Shown piece by piece: positions 27,433-36,429 of a stretch of DNA of 64,000 nucleotides. Location: assembly GCA_025041195.1 (NCBI GenBank), contig JAKCFM010000001.1:682001-746000 (forward strand), written 5' to 3'. The stretch's first letter is position 1. Every line of letters starts with the position of its first letter. The stretch is from Halobacteriales archaeon YIM A00013. Lineage in GTDB: Archaea > Halobacteriota > Halobacteria > Halobacteriales > Haloarculaceae. The position numbers and the translations under genes are program-made. Below the pieces are notes generated by a model, which had not been told where the DNA came from, did not search any database, and saw only the letters and a program-made list of their open reading frames with translations.

Positions 27433-28152
27433 CTACTTTTCGGGGGCGACGACCCTGTTGGACAGTGTGCCGATCCCGTCGTATCGAATTCGAACCTCAT
27501 TCGTCGGCTCTAGCACGCCCGGATTTGCTGGACTCCCAAACGATATAACATCTCCAGGAGTGAATGTAAATCTCTCTGATAGAAATTCGATAATCGTTCG
27601 TGGGTCGATGAACATGTTTTCGGTGGAGTCTGCCTGCCGCCGTTCATCATCGACGTGCGTTTCCATCTCGATGGAATCCGGATCGATCTCCGTTTCGAGC
27701 CAGGGGCCGATCGGTGCAGAGCCGTCGAACGCTTTTCGTGCAGTTCGTCGGGGCTGATCGAGTGCGTCCAGATCGTTGAGAATGGTGTAGCCACGAACGA
27801 CCGAATCGACCTCAGATCGAGAGACGTTCGAACAGGTGGTGTCGATCACGGCCGCAAGTTCGCCGGCGTAGGTCAGTTTGTCAGTGAACGACGGATAGAC
27901 GATTGGCTCGCCAGGTGCACAGACGGCCGTCGGCGGCTTGATGAAAAAATCAGGTTCGTCTGGAATGTCGTAGTCCATCTGCTCGACTTTCTCGCCAAAG
28001 TTTCGGCCGACGCAGTAGATCGCTTCGGGATCACACGGTGCGCGGAGACGATACGCCGACGGTTCGTACGCTTGATCGTCTGTAATGACGGTTCCGTCGT
28101 CGTACTCGCCCCAGTGGATTCCATCGTCCGTTTCGATGCGCGCGAGCTTCAT
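27433..28152 (-). CDS. Fumarylacetoacetate hydrolase family protein
   Basis: 239 aa from ATG 28152 (MKLARIETDDGIHWGEYDDG); an ATG at 28194 is possible but adds non-family residues. The FAH fold is seen in IYCVGRNFGEKVEQMDYDIP near 57, FFIKPPTAVCAPGEPI near 80, and the metal-site region LTYAGELAAVIDTT near 103, where the Glu of GELA is the likely Mg2+ ligand. Members hydrolyse or decarboxylate beta-keto acids in aromatic or dicarboxylate catabolism. The substrate is unknown; the neighbours give no pathway. Confidence 0.85.
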   Translation of the reverse strand: MKLARIETDDGIHWGEYDDGTVITDDQAYEPSAYRLRAPCDPEAIYCVGRNFGEKVEQMDYDIPDEPDFFIKPPTAVCAPGEPIVYPSFTDKLTYAGELAAVIDTTCSNVSRSEVDSVVRGYTILNDLDALDQPRRTARKAFDGSAPIGPWLETEIDPDSIEMETHVDDERRQADSTENMFIDPRTIIEFLSERFTFTPGDVISFGSPANPGVLEPTNEVRIRYDGIGTLSNRVVAPEK

Positions 28153-28293
28153 ACCCGGTCGTTCGGCGACCGTCGGAAAACAGTTGTCATTCATTTTCAC
28201 AGTCAACCTAGTCACCCGGTCCTGTAACGCAGTTAGAGTTCCTTCTCCGGCTGAAAAACGCCTATTCCAGATTCGGTCGTGGGTTCACCAGAG

Positions 28294-29037
28294 ATGTCTC
28301 GCCGAATCTACACCCGACGGCGGCTGTTATCGACAGTGGCCGCTGGAGTCATCGGACTGCAATCGATACCGCAGACGGCTGCAAAAGCAGGGTCATCGCC
28401 GGGGATACAGCGGGTCTCTCAGGGCGCACCCACGGAGCTGTTGAACAGCCCGATTGGCTGGGCGACCGGGACCGCAGACGCGACTGGGATAACGATCGAA
28501 CAGACGGCCGACAGCCAGGCGAATCGAGCAACCATCGATACGGTCGCGCCGGTGGAGTGCAGTGGTACGTTCACGCAGATGGCGCTCGTAGGCGGTCAGT
28601 TTTCCGTTGGGGACTGTCAGTCCGCGACGGTGTCGGTATCGATAACCGGAGCGATTGCCGGGGTCGCACAGGCTGGGAAAGCATCCCCAACAGAAGTTAC
28701 TGTCCGGTACGGCGTGGGCCCTCGTGACGATATCCGGGCTGCGCTCATGTCGCTCGAAACTGCTGCTGCGTTTGAGGCGGTGGCGACAGAACGAACGTTC
28801 CAGAAATTACACGTCACGGACAGTACACTGCGCGTCGTATCTGAGCAAATGGAGCTACCGCTTTCGAGTTCGGTGTCCTGTGAGACACCACAGCTGGCCT
28901 ACGTTCGACTTGTGGTGTCTGGAACGGTTGATGCAACTAACACAGTGGGTATTGATTTTGGCCCAAGCGATCCAACTCTTTCGACGGAAACCACCGGGCT
29001 CACGCTCGATAGCGTGACGCTAACCGTAGAGAACTAG
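28294..29037 (+). CDS. Tat-exported hypothetical protein
   Basis: 247 aa from ATG 28294. A twin-arginine signal (TRRRLLSTVAAGVIGLQSI) is followed by an Ala-rich cleavage region (QTAAKAG). The exported part is beta-rich, Ser/Thr/Val-rich, with two cysteines in the first half (VECSGT, GDCQSATV) and one in the second (SVSCETPQ). There is no lipobox, so it should be free or surface-associated rather than lipid-anchored. Family not recognised. It converges on the J-domain gene through a hairpin at about 29193-29220. Confidence 0.65.
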   Translation: MSRRIYTRRRLLSTVAAGVIGLQSIPQTAAKAGSSPGIQRVSQGAPTELLNSPIGWATGTADATGITIEQTADSQANRATIDTVAPVECSGTFTQMALVGGQFSVGDCQSATVSVSITGAIAGVAQAGKASPTEVTVRYGVGPRDDIRAALMSLETAAAFEAVATERTFQKLHVTDSTLRVVSEQMELPLSSSVSCETPQLAYVRLVVSGTVDATNTVGIDFGPSDPTLSTETTGLTLDSVTLTVEN

Positions 29038-29192
29038 TCATACAGAAGCTGTCGCCCGAGACACTAACGACCGGCCTCATCCTCTGGCTGTGTGCCACGT
29101 CGGCCGGGAAACCCTCGTGTCGGGCGTCTGTCGCGTGCCTGGGTTCGCCGCGCTGTCATCGCATCCCAATGGGATTCACTCGGGCGGGGACT

Positions 29193-29220
29193 AATGGCAC
29201 GCAAACTCCCATAGGAGTGC
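29193..29220. terminator. Hairpin between convergent genes
   Basis: TGGCAC..ACTCC-CATA-GGAGT-GCCA forms a bulged stem between the ends of the Tat-exported gene and the J-domain gene. Candidate terminator or insulator; no T-run is obvious. Confidence 0.35.
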
Positions 29221-29243
29221 CACAGGTTAGACGGTTTCGAACG

Positions 29244-30668
29244 TCAGAACTGATCATACATCCGGTCACGGAGTGTCGGTTCGGCCTGTCGTCGCACCAG
29301 ATACAGACCCGTAAGTACCGACGGAAGCACGAATATCCGAACGAGGAGATCACCTTGAGTGACCACGTGTTCAACGATGGGGAGGACCACCTGATGGTGG
29401 TCGAAAACCACCATCCAGCCCAGCAGGGCGAACGGAACGACGACGAGAACGTTCCAAATTCCTGGTCGAACGCGGTATCCGTGTTCGTATCGATCACGCC
29501 ACGGTGCCGTCGTGAGTCGGTATGCCATCGACCCAACGCTCCAGAGGAGACAACAGCTCACGACGAGTCCGATGAGAAAGTTCCCCAGCAGCCCGAGCCG
29601 TAGCGGACCAACTACGAAGGGTGCAATCCACGGCGTTGCCGAGAGTGTTCCCCATCCGATGATTGCGGCGATTGCTTCGGTGATTCCCGTGAGCGTTATC
29701 CAGCCCGCGGTCGTGAACAGAAGGCCACCCGCCAATAGGGCCCCCATAGCGACTCCAACACCGGTTGTATGCGTTGCAACGGAGTCAGTCCCACCAACGA
29801 CCGTACGGAGACCGTTTGCGAACGCTGCAGGCACTAGCACGAAAAACACCAGTGCAATTGCAACCGTCAGGACTGCAAACTCGAGGCCACCATCCGTTGG
29901 TCCCACGTATGGATCGGCTCCAAGCAAACAGAGTCCAACGAGATTCGCACCGACGATTGGCCAGAGTCGTGGGCGGCCAGCTGGCTTGTAGCGTTCACGG
30001 TGGCGAGCCCCAACACGGAATAACGGCGAAAACAGCTCGTAACCGATGTAGCTGCTCACAAACGCGCCAACCAGCAGCCATAGCTCAGTCGAGCTATCGA
30101 GTGACGACCCGTTCAGCAGGGGAAACAGCACGATCCCACCGACAAATACGATCGTTGCAACGGCAATCCGGACGACAGTTGGGGACTGGCGATCCGATCT
30201 GTCCGTCCAATCAACCCACTCGAACGCGGTTGCTGGATGGGTGATCGTTCGTGCAAACCCACTCGCACCGGCTTTGAGTCGACCAGCTGCCCATTCGAGC
30301 TGCTCTCGAACGGTCGGATCGACCCGTTCAGTGCTTGCCGTCTGTTCTCGCTCGTGGCGCTCAGTTTTGGTCCACCGATTGGCTCGCGTTCGTGTCCACC
30401 ACCGCCGCTGGGAGCGACGGTGTGAGCCAACGTCCGAATCCGGGCTCGCGCTGGCTTGCTGGTCGCGACTGGCCCCAGAGTTCGACGACGGTGATCGATC
30501 GAGCAGCGCCTCCTTTGCCTCTTGAATCCGAATGAGCTTCTCTCGTGCATCCGGTGCGTCGCTCACATCCGGATGGTGTCGTTTGACCTGCTGTCGGTAC
30601 GCCTGACGAATCTCCGTCGGAGTGGCGTCCTGGCTTACACCGAGCAGATCGTGATACGACTCAGACAT
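29244..30668 (-). CDS. Polytopic membrane protein with N-terminal J domain, second copy
   Basis: 474 aa. J domain at residues 4-60 (YHDLLGVSQDATPTEIRQAY, then KRHHPDVSD with the HPD tripeptide), a Ser/Arg/Gln-rich linker to about 160, then about eight transmembrane segments. It shares with 1338-2726 the blocks YKPAGRPRLWPIVGANLVGL and PWRDRYEHGYRVRPGIWN, and a C-terminal helix ending LYLVRRQAE. The lidless Hsp70 gene lies 48 nt upstream on the same strand. Inferred role: a membrane-bound cochaperone specific for that Hsp70. The low identity of the linkers suggests an old duplication. Confidence 0.88.
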   Translation of the reverse strand: MSESYHDLLGVSQDATPTEIRQAYRQQVKRHHPDVSDAPDAREKLIRIQEAKEALLDRSPSSNSGASRDQQASASPDSDVGSHRRSQRRWWTRTRANRWTKTERHEREQTASTERVDPTVREQLEWAAGRLKAGASGFARTITHPATAFEWVDWTDRSDRQSPTVVRIAVATIVFVGGIVLFPLLNGSSLDSSTELWLLVGAFVSSYIGYELFSPLFRVGARHRERYKPAGRPRLWPIVGANLVGLCLLGADPYVGPTDGGLEFAVLTVAIALVFFVLVPAAFANGLRTVVGGTDSVATHTTGVGVAMGALLAGGLLFTTAGWITLTGITEAIAAIIGWGTLSATPWIAPFVVGPLRLGLLGNFLIGLVVSCCLLWSVGSMAYRLTTAPWRDRYEHGYRVRPGIWNVLVVVPFALLGWMVVFDHHQVVLPIVEHVVTQGDLLVRIFVLPSVLTGLYLVRRQAEPTLRDRMYDQF

Positions 30669-30716
30669 ATGCTTTCGTGTCGTGGTAGTGGTCGGCTTCG
30701 AAACACAGCCCCCACA

Positions 30717-32285
30717 TCATCGGATTGGTGGCAGGTTCTGTTGCATGACCGTGAGTTCGTCGTCGGTAAATCCGAAGACGGGCTGTATTTCGATCGCATC
30801 GCCGACATCGTGGTCAACGTCCCGGGCGTGTACGTTCAAGATTCCATTCTCATCCAGTATAAATGTGACTTCGATGGTCGGTTCTCCGGCCGGCCGTTCG
30901 AGTAACGGTCCGAGCTCAAACGAGTCAAGCAGTTCGTTCTCCTCGATACGGGCGTTGTCTCCCTGATACACCTGAATTTCGATTTCGGACTGATACGCTT
31001 GCGCGGTCGTCGTAACGTACGACTCACGCGCCGGAATCGGCGTGTTTCGCTCGATTACGACGTGATAGTACGGTTCATACGTTTCCTGGTCGATCAACAC
31101 CACACCGAACGGCTGTGGTGTCACATCGAGCATCACGACCGTATCAGTTGGTGAGGGAAGCTGCTGGGCGTTCCGTTGTGGCTGGCGCTCACCGCCGTGT
31201 TCGAGTTCGCCGTCGAGAATTGCTGCCTGTGCCGCAGCACCGATTGCGACCGCCTCATCTGGATTGATCCGTTTCGACGGTGACACGCCAAATCGGTCAG
31301 TAAGTCGTCGTCGTATCTGTTCCATTCGTGTTGCGCCACCGACCAGCAGGATCTCATCGACGTTCTGTGGCCGATAGCCAGTCTCAACGAACAGTTGCTC
31401 AACCCGATCAATTGTCGTCTCCAGCAGATCGCTCGTCAGCTCGTCAAATCGGTCTCGATCGATCGGGATTTCTACATCTGTAGTTCCACCGTCATGTTCC
31501 AGAAACGGAATAGAGATCGTCGTCGATCGTCTGCTCGAAAGCTCGTGTTTTGCGGTTTTGACCGCGTCGAACAGTCTGGATTCGAGCTGTGGTGAGTCCG
31601 TTACTGACACGTCATACTCTCGTTCGATTCGTTCTTCGAGCCACTCGACAACCAGTGCGTCCCAGTCGTTCCCACCGAGTCGCGTGTCGCCATTCGTGGC
31701 GACGACTTCGAACAACCCGTCGGTGATCTCGATCAGGGAGCTGTCAAACGTTCCACCACCCAGATCATACACCAGCACGGTCGCATCGTCGGCTCGTTGT
31801 AGCCCGTAGGCGAGACATGCCGCGGTTGGCTCGCTGATGATCCGCTTGACGGTGAGTCCAGCCATCGCGCCGGCGTGCTTTGTGGCCTGTCGCTGTCGGT
31901 CGTTGAAATACGCCGGTACAGTGATGACCACATCGTCGATCGACTCCTGCAAATAGGCTTCGCCATCATGTTTGAGCTTCTTTAAGATCAGCCCGGCGAG
32001 CTCTTCAGGAGTGAAGGCACAGTCGCGTGGGCCGAGCAGAATGACTTCATCGGAGCCCATGAACCGTTTGATCGCAAACACCGTTCTATCAGGGTGTGAA
32101 ACGGCTTGCTTTTTGGCCTGTCGCCCGACGAGTGCTTGCTCTGCGGCTTCGTCAAACGCCACAACTGATGGTATTGTCCGATCGCCGGTGTCGCCGGGAA
32201 GGATTTCGATATCACCCGCCTCGGCGTGGGCGATCGCGCTATTCGTCGTCCCCAGATCGATCCCAATGGTTGGTGTCTCACTCAT
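30717..32285 (-). CDS. Hsp70/DnaK-like ATPase, lidless, full length
   Basis: 522 aa from ATG 32285 (MSETPTIGIDLGTTNSAIAH). Complete nucleotide-binding domain: phosphate-1 IGIDLGTTNSAIA at residue 7, [17 protein letters not shown] near 125, phosphate-2 [13 protein letters not shown] near 180, adenosine motif LLVGGATRMEQIR near 322. The substrate-binding beta-sandwich runs from about 385 to 510 (VTPQPFGV through RDVDHDVG), and the protein ends NLPPIR just where the DnaK helical lid would start. It heads an operon with the J-domain membrane protein. Without a lid, substrate release should be fast. This is a specialised Hsp70, since a normal DnaK is expected elsewhere in the genome. Confidence 0.92.
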   Translation of the reverse strand: MSETPTIGIDLGTTNSAIAHAEAGDIEILPGDTGDRTIPSVVAFDEAAEQALVGRQAKKQAVSHPDRTVFAIKRFMGSDEVILLGPRDCAFTPEELAGLILKKLKHDGEAYLQESIDDVVITVPAYFNDRQRQATKHAGAMAGLTVKRIISEPTAACLAYGLQRADDATVLVYDLGGGTFDSSLIEITDGLFEVVATNGDTRLGGNDWDALVVEWLEERIEREYDVSVTDSPQLESRLFDAVKTAKHELSSRRSTTISIPFLEHDGGTTDVEIPIDRDRFDELTSDLLETTIDRVEQLFVETGYRPQNVDEILLVGGATRMEQIRRRLTDRFGVSPSKRINPDEAVAIGAAAQAAILDGELEHGGERQPQRNAQQLPSPTDTVVMLDVTPQPFGVVLIDQETYEPYYHVVIERNTPIPARESYVTTTAQAYQSEIEIQVYQGDNARIEENELLDSFELGPLLERPAGEPTIEVTFILDENGILNVHARDVDHDVGDAIEIQPVFGFTDDELTVMQQNLPPIR

Positions 32286-32435
32286 GACCGCTGTGACCGC
32301 TGTGTTCGTCAGTAAACCGCTCACTTCGATACATCCCAGTTGCTCCTCGCGTTACTGTGGAATACCGGTGACTCCGTAATGAATGTTGGTTTATTTGAAT
32401 CCACCGATAGATGATGGATTGAGCGGTGTTCCGTT

Positions 32436-33329
32436 CTACGCTTCGAACGAATTGACGATCTCCCCGACACACCCCTGATCTGGCTTATAATAGACACAGT
32501 GGCCGTTCACGTCGTCCGCAACGTTGTGATCGGTGTAGTTCGCCGGCGTCGTCGCATCCGATGGAGCGCCGTAGGCACCAACTGCTTCGGTTCCAAACTC
32601 TCCGAGCTGGTAGATATAATCGAGAATGGCGTCGCCGTCGCTGAAGAAGTTGTCCACGCTTCGTGCGCCGTTCGTTATCGCCGCGGCGAACTCCCCGTCC
32701 GTGGTCACTGCATCGCGAGGAATTGCACCCCCAATCATTGCAAACGACTCGATCGGCTCATTTCCGTTTTTCACCACGAGTTCGTCCAGACAGCCCAGTC
32801 CAGTTCTTGCACCCAGAGAATGGCCGACCATTCGAATCGTAACGCCTGGATTGCGCAGTCGATAATCTTCTAGCCAGCTGGCGAACGCCCGCCCATCCGC
32901 TTCTGCGTCGCCTTTCACGCCCCACCAGTTGATGTTGTTCGAAGGATACGCATACGTGAGCGTCGGATGGTCGTACGCCTGCTGTCTGAGTGCCGTTTCG
33001 AGCGTGTATCCCTGCCCTGGTCCACGACCGGTGAACAGCTCTAACCAGCCATGAATGTAGATCACGACTTCGTCGGGGGAGTCCGGAAACGCACCGTGTT
33101 GGACGAACCCCGCTCCTGTACCGAACAGCCCTTCGTCTTTCTCGACGACTGGATACGAATCGGGCGGCGATTCTGCTGAGAGACACTCAAGCTCGCCGAG
33201 ATTTCCAGCCATCAACGAACTGGTTCCCGACACCCCTGACAACGCGGTTGAGCCGACTGCCATACTTCGCAACACTGAGCGGCGGTTAGCCGTGGTCTCA
33301 TCCCCGTGGTTCTCGTCATTCCGTCCCAT
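32436..33329 (-). CDS. Tat-exported alpha/beta hydrolase (lipase-like)
   Basis: 297 aa. A Tat signal (TTANRRSVLRSMAVGSTAL) with a hydrophobic core and a Ser/Gly-rich exit precedes the hydrolase core: oxyanion region EVVIYIHGWLELF near residue 92 and nucleophile elbow VGHSLGARTG near 168 (GxSxG with Ser). An Asp and a His (SDATTPANYTDHNVADDVNG near 262) are candidate triad partners. Domain order fits lipases/carboxylesterases secreted folded by halophiles. Three or more cysteines may form disulfides. Substrate unknown. It is monocistronic. Confidence 0.83.
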   Translation of the reverse strand: MGRNDENHGDETTANRRSVLRSMAVGSTALSGVSGTSSLMAGNLGELECLSAESPPDSYPVVEKDEGLFGTGAGFVQHGAFPDSPDEVVIYIHGWLELFTGRGPGQGYTLETALRQQAYDHPTLTYAYPSNNINWWGVKGDAEADGRAFASWLEDYRLRNPGVTIRMVGHSLGARTGLGCLDELVVKNGNEPIESFAMIGGAIPRDAVTTDGEFAAAITNGARSVDNFFSDGDAILDYIYQLGEFGTEAVGAYGAPSDATTPANYTDHNVADDVNGHCVYYKPDQGCVGEIVNSFEA

Positions 33330-33440
33330 GACAATACGTGACTAGGTTGATACTATATTGGTCGTTACTCAGCGCATTTCCTGTTATTTATAGTTAGCTT
33401 TGAAGGTAGGAAGCCAATTCCAGTCAGCACGACCGCCTCC

Positions 33441-34793
33441 TCAAACTTGATATTGGTCTTCAGAGAGCTGGACGTATCTGGGGGGCCGATTATTGAATTT
33501 CAGGTACTGATAGCCGCCAAGCAGTCGGATGCCGTTCATTCCCGCGACGATCGCATCGCGTTTTTCGTACGCGCCGTTAGTCATCATTCGATCGACGGTG
33601 CCGATCGTTCGGTCCCAGTCGTGGGGGCCATACTCGTGGACCAGTTCGGCAAGCGAGACGTTGCGTCTGATTTCGTCGCCGATGGCCGCCTTCCACTCGT
33701 TGTTGTACGCCCTGAGCGTGCCGAGTCCGGCCAGCCGCCCGGCGATTGCGCCAGTTCGAACCGCGACGTGATCGCCACCTTCGTGGAACGCTGACGTCGT
33801 TCCCATTGCGCCGCCAACGACGGCAATGTTCGCTGCGGTCGGTGAGTCGATAGGCTTCGTCGAGGAGATGGGATACGTTTCGGTGCCGCCCCGTTTTCCC
33901 CGGTCTTCGACGAGTGGGAATTCGGTCTCAATATCGTACTGGTCGCCGTATTCGCGTTCGAGGAGTCGTCTGATGTATGTCTTTCCTGCAGGAACGGTGT
34001 CGTCGCTCGGTTTGAGCAGTCCGTAGTCGTCTCTGTTCTCGATCGCGTCCAGATCGAGGCCGATCGGCATTGTCAGCCCGACTCGTGCCACGCGGCCGTC
34101 GTTGGGAAACACCCATGGATAGGCGGTGTGGCCAGGGATCACTCCCCACCAGAACTCCAGTAGGTCCTCGGTGAACAACTCCTCGGGGAACTGTCTGTGC
34201 TCCTGGTAGGCGATGTGGTTCGCTGTCGGCGGTGCGAGCCGGTCGATTTCATCGTCGGGGAGCAATGAATCGAGTACCGGGTTCGTCACGGTTCGCTGTG
34301 GCCCATCAGCGAGGATAACATACTCTGCAGTGAGTTCGCTGCCGTCGTGGAGGGTCACCGTGTGGCCGTTCTGCGGGTCGACATCGACCGCTCTGACGCC
34401 GGTCCCGACACGATACGTTGCGCCGGCGTCCTCTGCCCGCTCGCGCAGCCAGTCGTCGAATCGCGCGCGGTTGAAGGTGAATCCGAAGTTCGGATAGCTG
34501 CTGCTGATGCCAGTCGAGCGCAGGGTCGTCGATTCGTTCGGACCATAGAAGACGGTGCCGTTGAGCTCACGACATTTGACCCACTCGGGAAACGGTTCGC
34601 CGAGATCCATAATTTCGGTCCAGTAATCGAGCATCCCTGCCGCGTCAGTCGAATCTGGGCCGGGTTCCTCTCGGTCAGCGCGAGGAACGCCCTTCTCGAT
34701 GACGACGACCTCGGCGCCCTCGTTCGCTGCCGCCGTCCCTGCTGCGGTGCCGGCCGGACCACCACCAACGACGGCCACATCCACTCGTTGCAT
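33441..34793 (-). CDS. Geranylgeranyl reductase family FAD-dependent oxidoreductase
   Basis: 450 aa. N-terminal Rossmann FAD motif VDVAVVGGGPAGTAAGTAAA at residues 4-23 followed by the acidic end VVIEKG. The internal block VILADGPQRT near 160 and the second FAD-contact block NIAVVGGAMGTTSAFHEGGD near 320 are as in geranylgeranyl/digeranylgeranylglycerophospholipid reductases. These saturate isoprenoid chains of archaeal lipids, menaquinone or carotenoid-like substrates. Which substrate is used cannot be read from sequence, and other paralogues probably exist in the genome. Confidence 0.82.
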   Translation of the reverse strand: MQRVDVAVVGGGPAGTAAGTAAANEGAEVVVIEKGVPRADREEPGPDSTDAAGMLDYWTEIMDLGEPFPEWVKCRELNGTVFYGPNESTTLRSTGISSSYPNFGFTFNRARFDDWLRERAEDAGATYRVGTGVRAVDVDPQNGHTVTLHDGSELTAEYVILADGPQRTVTNPVLDSLLPDDEIDRLAPPTANHIAYQEHRQFPEELFTEDLLEFWWGVIPGHTAYPWVFPNDGRVARVGLTMPIGLDLDAIENRDDYGLLKPSDDTVPAGKTYIRRLLEREYGDQYDIETEFPLVEDRGKRGGTETYPISSTKPIDSPTAANIAVVGGAMGTTSAFHEGGDHVAVRTGAIAGRLAGLGTLRAYNNEWKAAIGDEIRRNVSLAELVHEYGPHDWDRTIGTVDRMMTNGAYEKRDAIVAGMNGIRLLGGYQYLKFNNRPPRYVQLSEDQYQV

Positions 34794-34840
34794 AGGTTTA
34801 GTTGCTCACACCGAACGAGAAAACGCCTTCGCTCTGTGAC

Positions 34841-35512
34841 TCACTCCTGGTGGTGCGAGCCGGGTGTGGAAATCCACGCTCGAATGATGGGAAAGAGACG
34901 GACCTGGATCGTCGTCAATCCGATAATTGCCGTCCAGCCGGTGAGTCCGATGTACATACAGGCGAACAACGATGCCACGACAACGTTCGGCCCGTCGAGA
35001 TAGAAGTTGGTATTGAATACGGAGTCGATACTGAACAGGAGGACACTGATGCAGTAGGCAATTCCGGCGACCCCCATGATGCGTGTCGCCCAGCGAAGTC
35101 GACGCGATGGTGTGAGCTGTTGTCTCGTTTCGCTTTGAATTTCAGCGTTCGTTCTGAGGTCGGTGGCCCCTGCTGACCAGCAGTGGCGTTCCGGTTGCGT
35201 AGCCGCTCTCTGTTGCGCCGTTTCGAGTAGTGCTGTTCTATCAATTTCCTGAAGGACTCTAAGCCGCTCGATCGTTAGCTGTGCATCTGCTAGAATAGCG
35301 GTTGTCTCCGCCGTTGAGCAATCGCTCAATACGCGTGTGAGCTCGCGGTCTGGATAGGTCGCAAGCAACTGAAAATCGTCCATCCCGGACTCGATTCGGT
35401 CACGGATTCGCTTTCGATCGCGTTGACGTTGTGCCTCGGACTGGTCATCGAAGTCGTTGCGTATGCGACGCCGCTGAGTCTTCGTTAACAGCGCAGCAGA
35501 TCGTCTCGCCAT
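34841..35512 (-). CDS. Haloarchaeal membrane protein of unknown function
   Basis: 223 aa. The N-terminal half is charged and helical (LTKTQRRRIRNDFDDQSEAQ, QRQRDRKRIRDRIESGMDDF) and resembles a segment seen in several haloarchaeal membrane proteins. The C-terminal half has two or three hydrophobic segments (IMGVAGIAYCISVLLFSIDS, VVVASLFACMYIGLTGWTAI). It diverges from the ABC exporter genes. Function not recognised. Confidence 0.65.
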   Translation of the reverse strand: MARRSAALLTKTQRRRIRNDFDDQSEAQRQRDRKRIRDRIESGMDDFQLLATYPDRELTRVLSDCSTAETTAILADAQLTIERLRVLQEIDRTALLETAQQRAATQPERHCWSAGATDLRTNAEIQSETRQQLTPSRRLRWATRIMGVAGIAYCISVLLFSIDSVFNTNFYLDGPNVVVASLFACMYIGLTGWTAIIGLTTIQVRLFPIIRAWISTPGSHHQE

Positions 35513-35682
35513 ATCCGAGGAGGGGCATCCGTGCCTGTCAATGGTGGTGATTGATCGGACCGTTGCGAGTGGTGTAACGATGTATCGCCCTGTAATCGTC
35601 TCTATCGATGGATTACGAAGATCGGTTGGTAGCGGCCATACAACGCGTGTACTGATCTATCACGACCACAACGGTCGTCGGG

Positions 35683-35690
35683 TATTAAAG
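35683..35690 (+). promoter_or_regulatory. TATA box of ABC exporter operon
   Basis: TATTAAAG lies 26-33 nt before the ATG at 35716 and fits a leaderless transcript. Confidence 0.55.
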
Positions 35691-35715
35691 AAATGCTACC
35701 CCAGCGAACCGACAC

Positions 35716-36429
35716 ATGACGGCTATCCAGACGAATGGATTGACAAAGCGTTTCAAAAACCACGTCGCAGTAGACGAAATCGATCTGACGGTCCCTTCGG
35801 GATCGATCTACGGTCTTGTTGGGCCAAACGGTGCGGGGAAATCGACGCTTCTCGAACTCCTCTCCGGCTTTCGGTCACCAACGGCAGGATCTGCCACGGT
35901 GCTGGGGATGGACCCGGTTACCGAGCGGTCGCAGCTTCATCTCGGGATACTGTTCACGCAACGAACCATGTATCGCCGATTGAGCGCGCTGGAACACGTT
36001 CGCTCGGCCATCGCGCTGCATGACTCCCAACTCGATGCAGTCGAGCTTTGCGACCGGGTTGGGCTGCGAGCAGACACCGTTTCACGGCGTGTTGGGTCGT
36101 TCTCTACGGGGCAACTACAACGGACGAAACTGGCAATCGCTCTGGCTGGATCTCCACCACTGTTGCTTCTCGACGAGCCGACGGCTGGGCTCGATCCAGA
36201 TGGCGTCAAACGGTTCGAACGCATTGTTCACGCAGAACGCGACCGCGGGGCGACGGTGGTTCTGAGCTCGCATCGAGTTCATTTGCTGGAATCACTCTGC
36301 ACGCATGTTGCTGTTGTTCGCGATGGCACGATCACCAGCTCTGGACCAATCGATTCAATGGAATCGTTCGCTCACGCAGTCGAACCTGCACCAGCACCGG
36401 TGTATTCGCCTTCCGGAGGGGCGGAATGA
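35716..36429 (+). CDS. ABC transporter ATP-binding protein
   Basis: 237 aa. Walker A GLVGPNGAGKSTLLELLSG near residue 37, Walker B LLLLDEPTAGLDPDG near 155, and the H-loop histidine in VVLSSHRVHLLE near 188. The signature motif reads FSTGQLQR instead of LSGGQ, which may weaken but need not abolish ATP hydrolysis. It powers the permease encoded immediately downstream. The stop overlaps the permease start (ATGA). Subfamily: ABC-2-type exporter (drug, polysaccharide or antibiotic peptide type); substrate unknown. Confidence 0.9.
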   Translation: MTAIQTNGLTKRFKNHVAVDEIDLTVPSGSIYGLVGPNGAGKSTLLELLSGFRSPTAGSATVLGMDPVTERSQLHLGILFTQRTMYRRLSALEHVRSAIALHDSQLDAVELCDRVGLRADTVSRRVGSFSTGQLQRTKLAIALAGSPPLLLLDEPTAGLDPDGVKRFERIVHAERDRGATVVLSSHRVHLLESLCTHVAVVRDGTITSSGPIDSMESFAHAVEPAPAPVYSPSGGAE

